Shown piece after piece: positions 23,194-23,239 of a DNA stretch of 23,239 bases. The notes below the pieces were generated by a model that saw nothing but the letters and a program-made list of their open reading frames with translations, did no database searches and was not told where the DNA came from. This stretch comes from Bacillota bacterium (GTDB lineage Bacteria > Bacillota > Clostridia > Christensenellales > SZUA-584): assembly GCA_023436525.1 (NCBI GenBank), contig JAEZIW010000134.1:1-23239 (forward strand), given 5' to 3'. Made by a program: the position numbers and the translations under genes. Position 1 is the first letter of the stretch, and every line of letters starts with the position of its first letter.

Positions 23194-23222
23194 AATATAG
23201 CTTAATTTATATGAAAATGCAA
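23194..23222 (-). promoter_or_regulatory. Promoter of the ABC transporter operon
   Basis: On the minus strand TTGCAT (23217-23222) and TATATT (23194-23199) are 17 nt apart. The start point is predicted near 23187, giving a leader of about 270 nt before the ATPase gene, long enough for an attenuator or leader peptide. Confidence 0.7.
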
Positions 23223-23239
23223 CTATCTCTATGTAACTG

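Overview
The window looks like a chromosomal segment of an endospore-forming Clostridia-type Firmicute. The support is strong AAGGAGG-type Shine-Dalgarno sites, consensus sigma-A promoters, a ytfI-ytfJ(gerW)-like sporulation pair with a good match to a forespore sigma-G promoter, and PadR/DUF2812 and DUF3788 genes typical of that group. Base composition is uneven: hand counts of sampled lines give low-to-mid 40s % G+C on the left (about 1-10.4 kb) and mid to high 50s % over much of 10.7-15 kb and the right-hand genes.

Layout. (1) 1-5.5 kb, host genes: a TagO/WecA-like glycan-lipid phosphotransferase cut by the window edge, a small membrane protein, a DUF3788 protein, the DUF2953-like/GerW pair, an AraC-GyrI regulator and a PadR-DUF2812 pair. 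(2) 5.95-15.06 kb, minus strand: a compact phage morphogenesis cassette of podovirus (P22) type. In transcription order it holds a small membrane protein, a portal broken by a frameshift, a coiled-coil membrane protein, scaffold, coat, a decoration-like protein, a head-tail connector-like protein, a His-rich collar/Gp10-like protein, a large hub-like protein, a fibre-like protein and an NlpC/P60 endolysin. No terminase, integrase, repressor, replication gene, tape measure or ejection protein lies within or next to it. (3) 15.1-16.4 kb: dispersed-repeat copies and an AT-rich orphan membrane protein. (4) 16.4-19.3 kb: nitroreductase, DHA2-type drug exporter and a divergent TetR regulator. (5) 19.4-20.2 kb: two small membrane proteins, one of the RDD family. 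(6) 20.3-22.9 kb: an ABC exporter operon (ATPase and two ABC-2 permeases) with a promoter near the right end.

The phage cassette is the main point of interest. Its head half (10.7-15.06 kb, G+C-rich) and tail/lysis half (5.95-10.36 kb, lower G+C) meet at a roughly 360-bp non-coding gap holding a MITE-like inverted-repeat element. Dispersed repeats lie where terminase genes would be expected. The simplest reading is a mosaic, decaying podovirus-type prophage remnant; a domesticated particle or lysis locus is possible but not shown. The regulatory DNA is unusually readable: several near-consensus promoters, a palindromic PadR-type operator lying in a promoter spacer, and paired 14-bp operator-like sites between the exporter and TetR genes.
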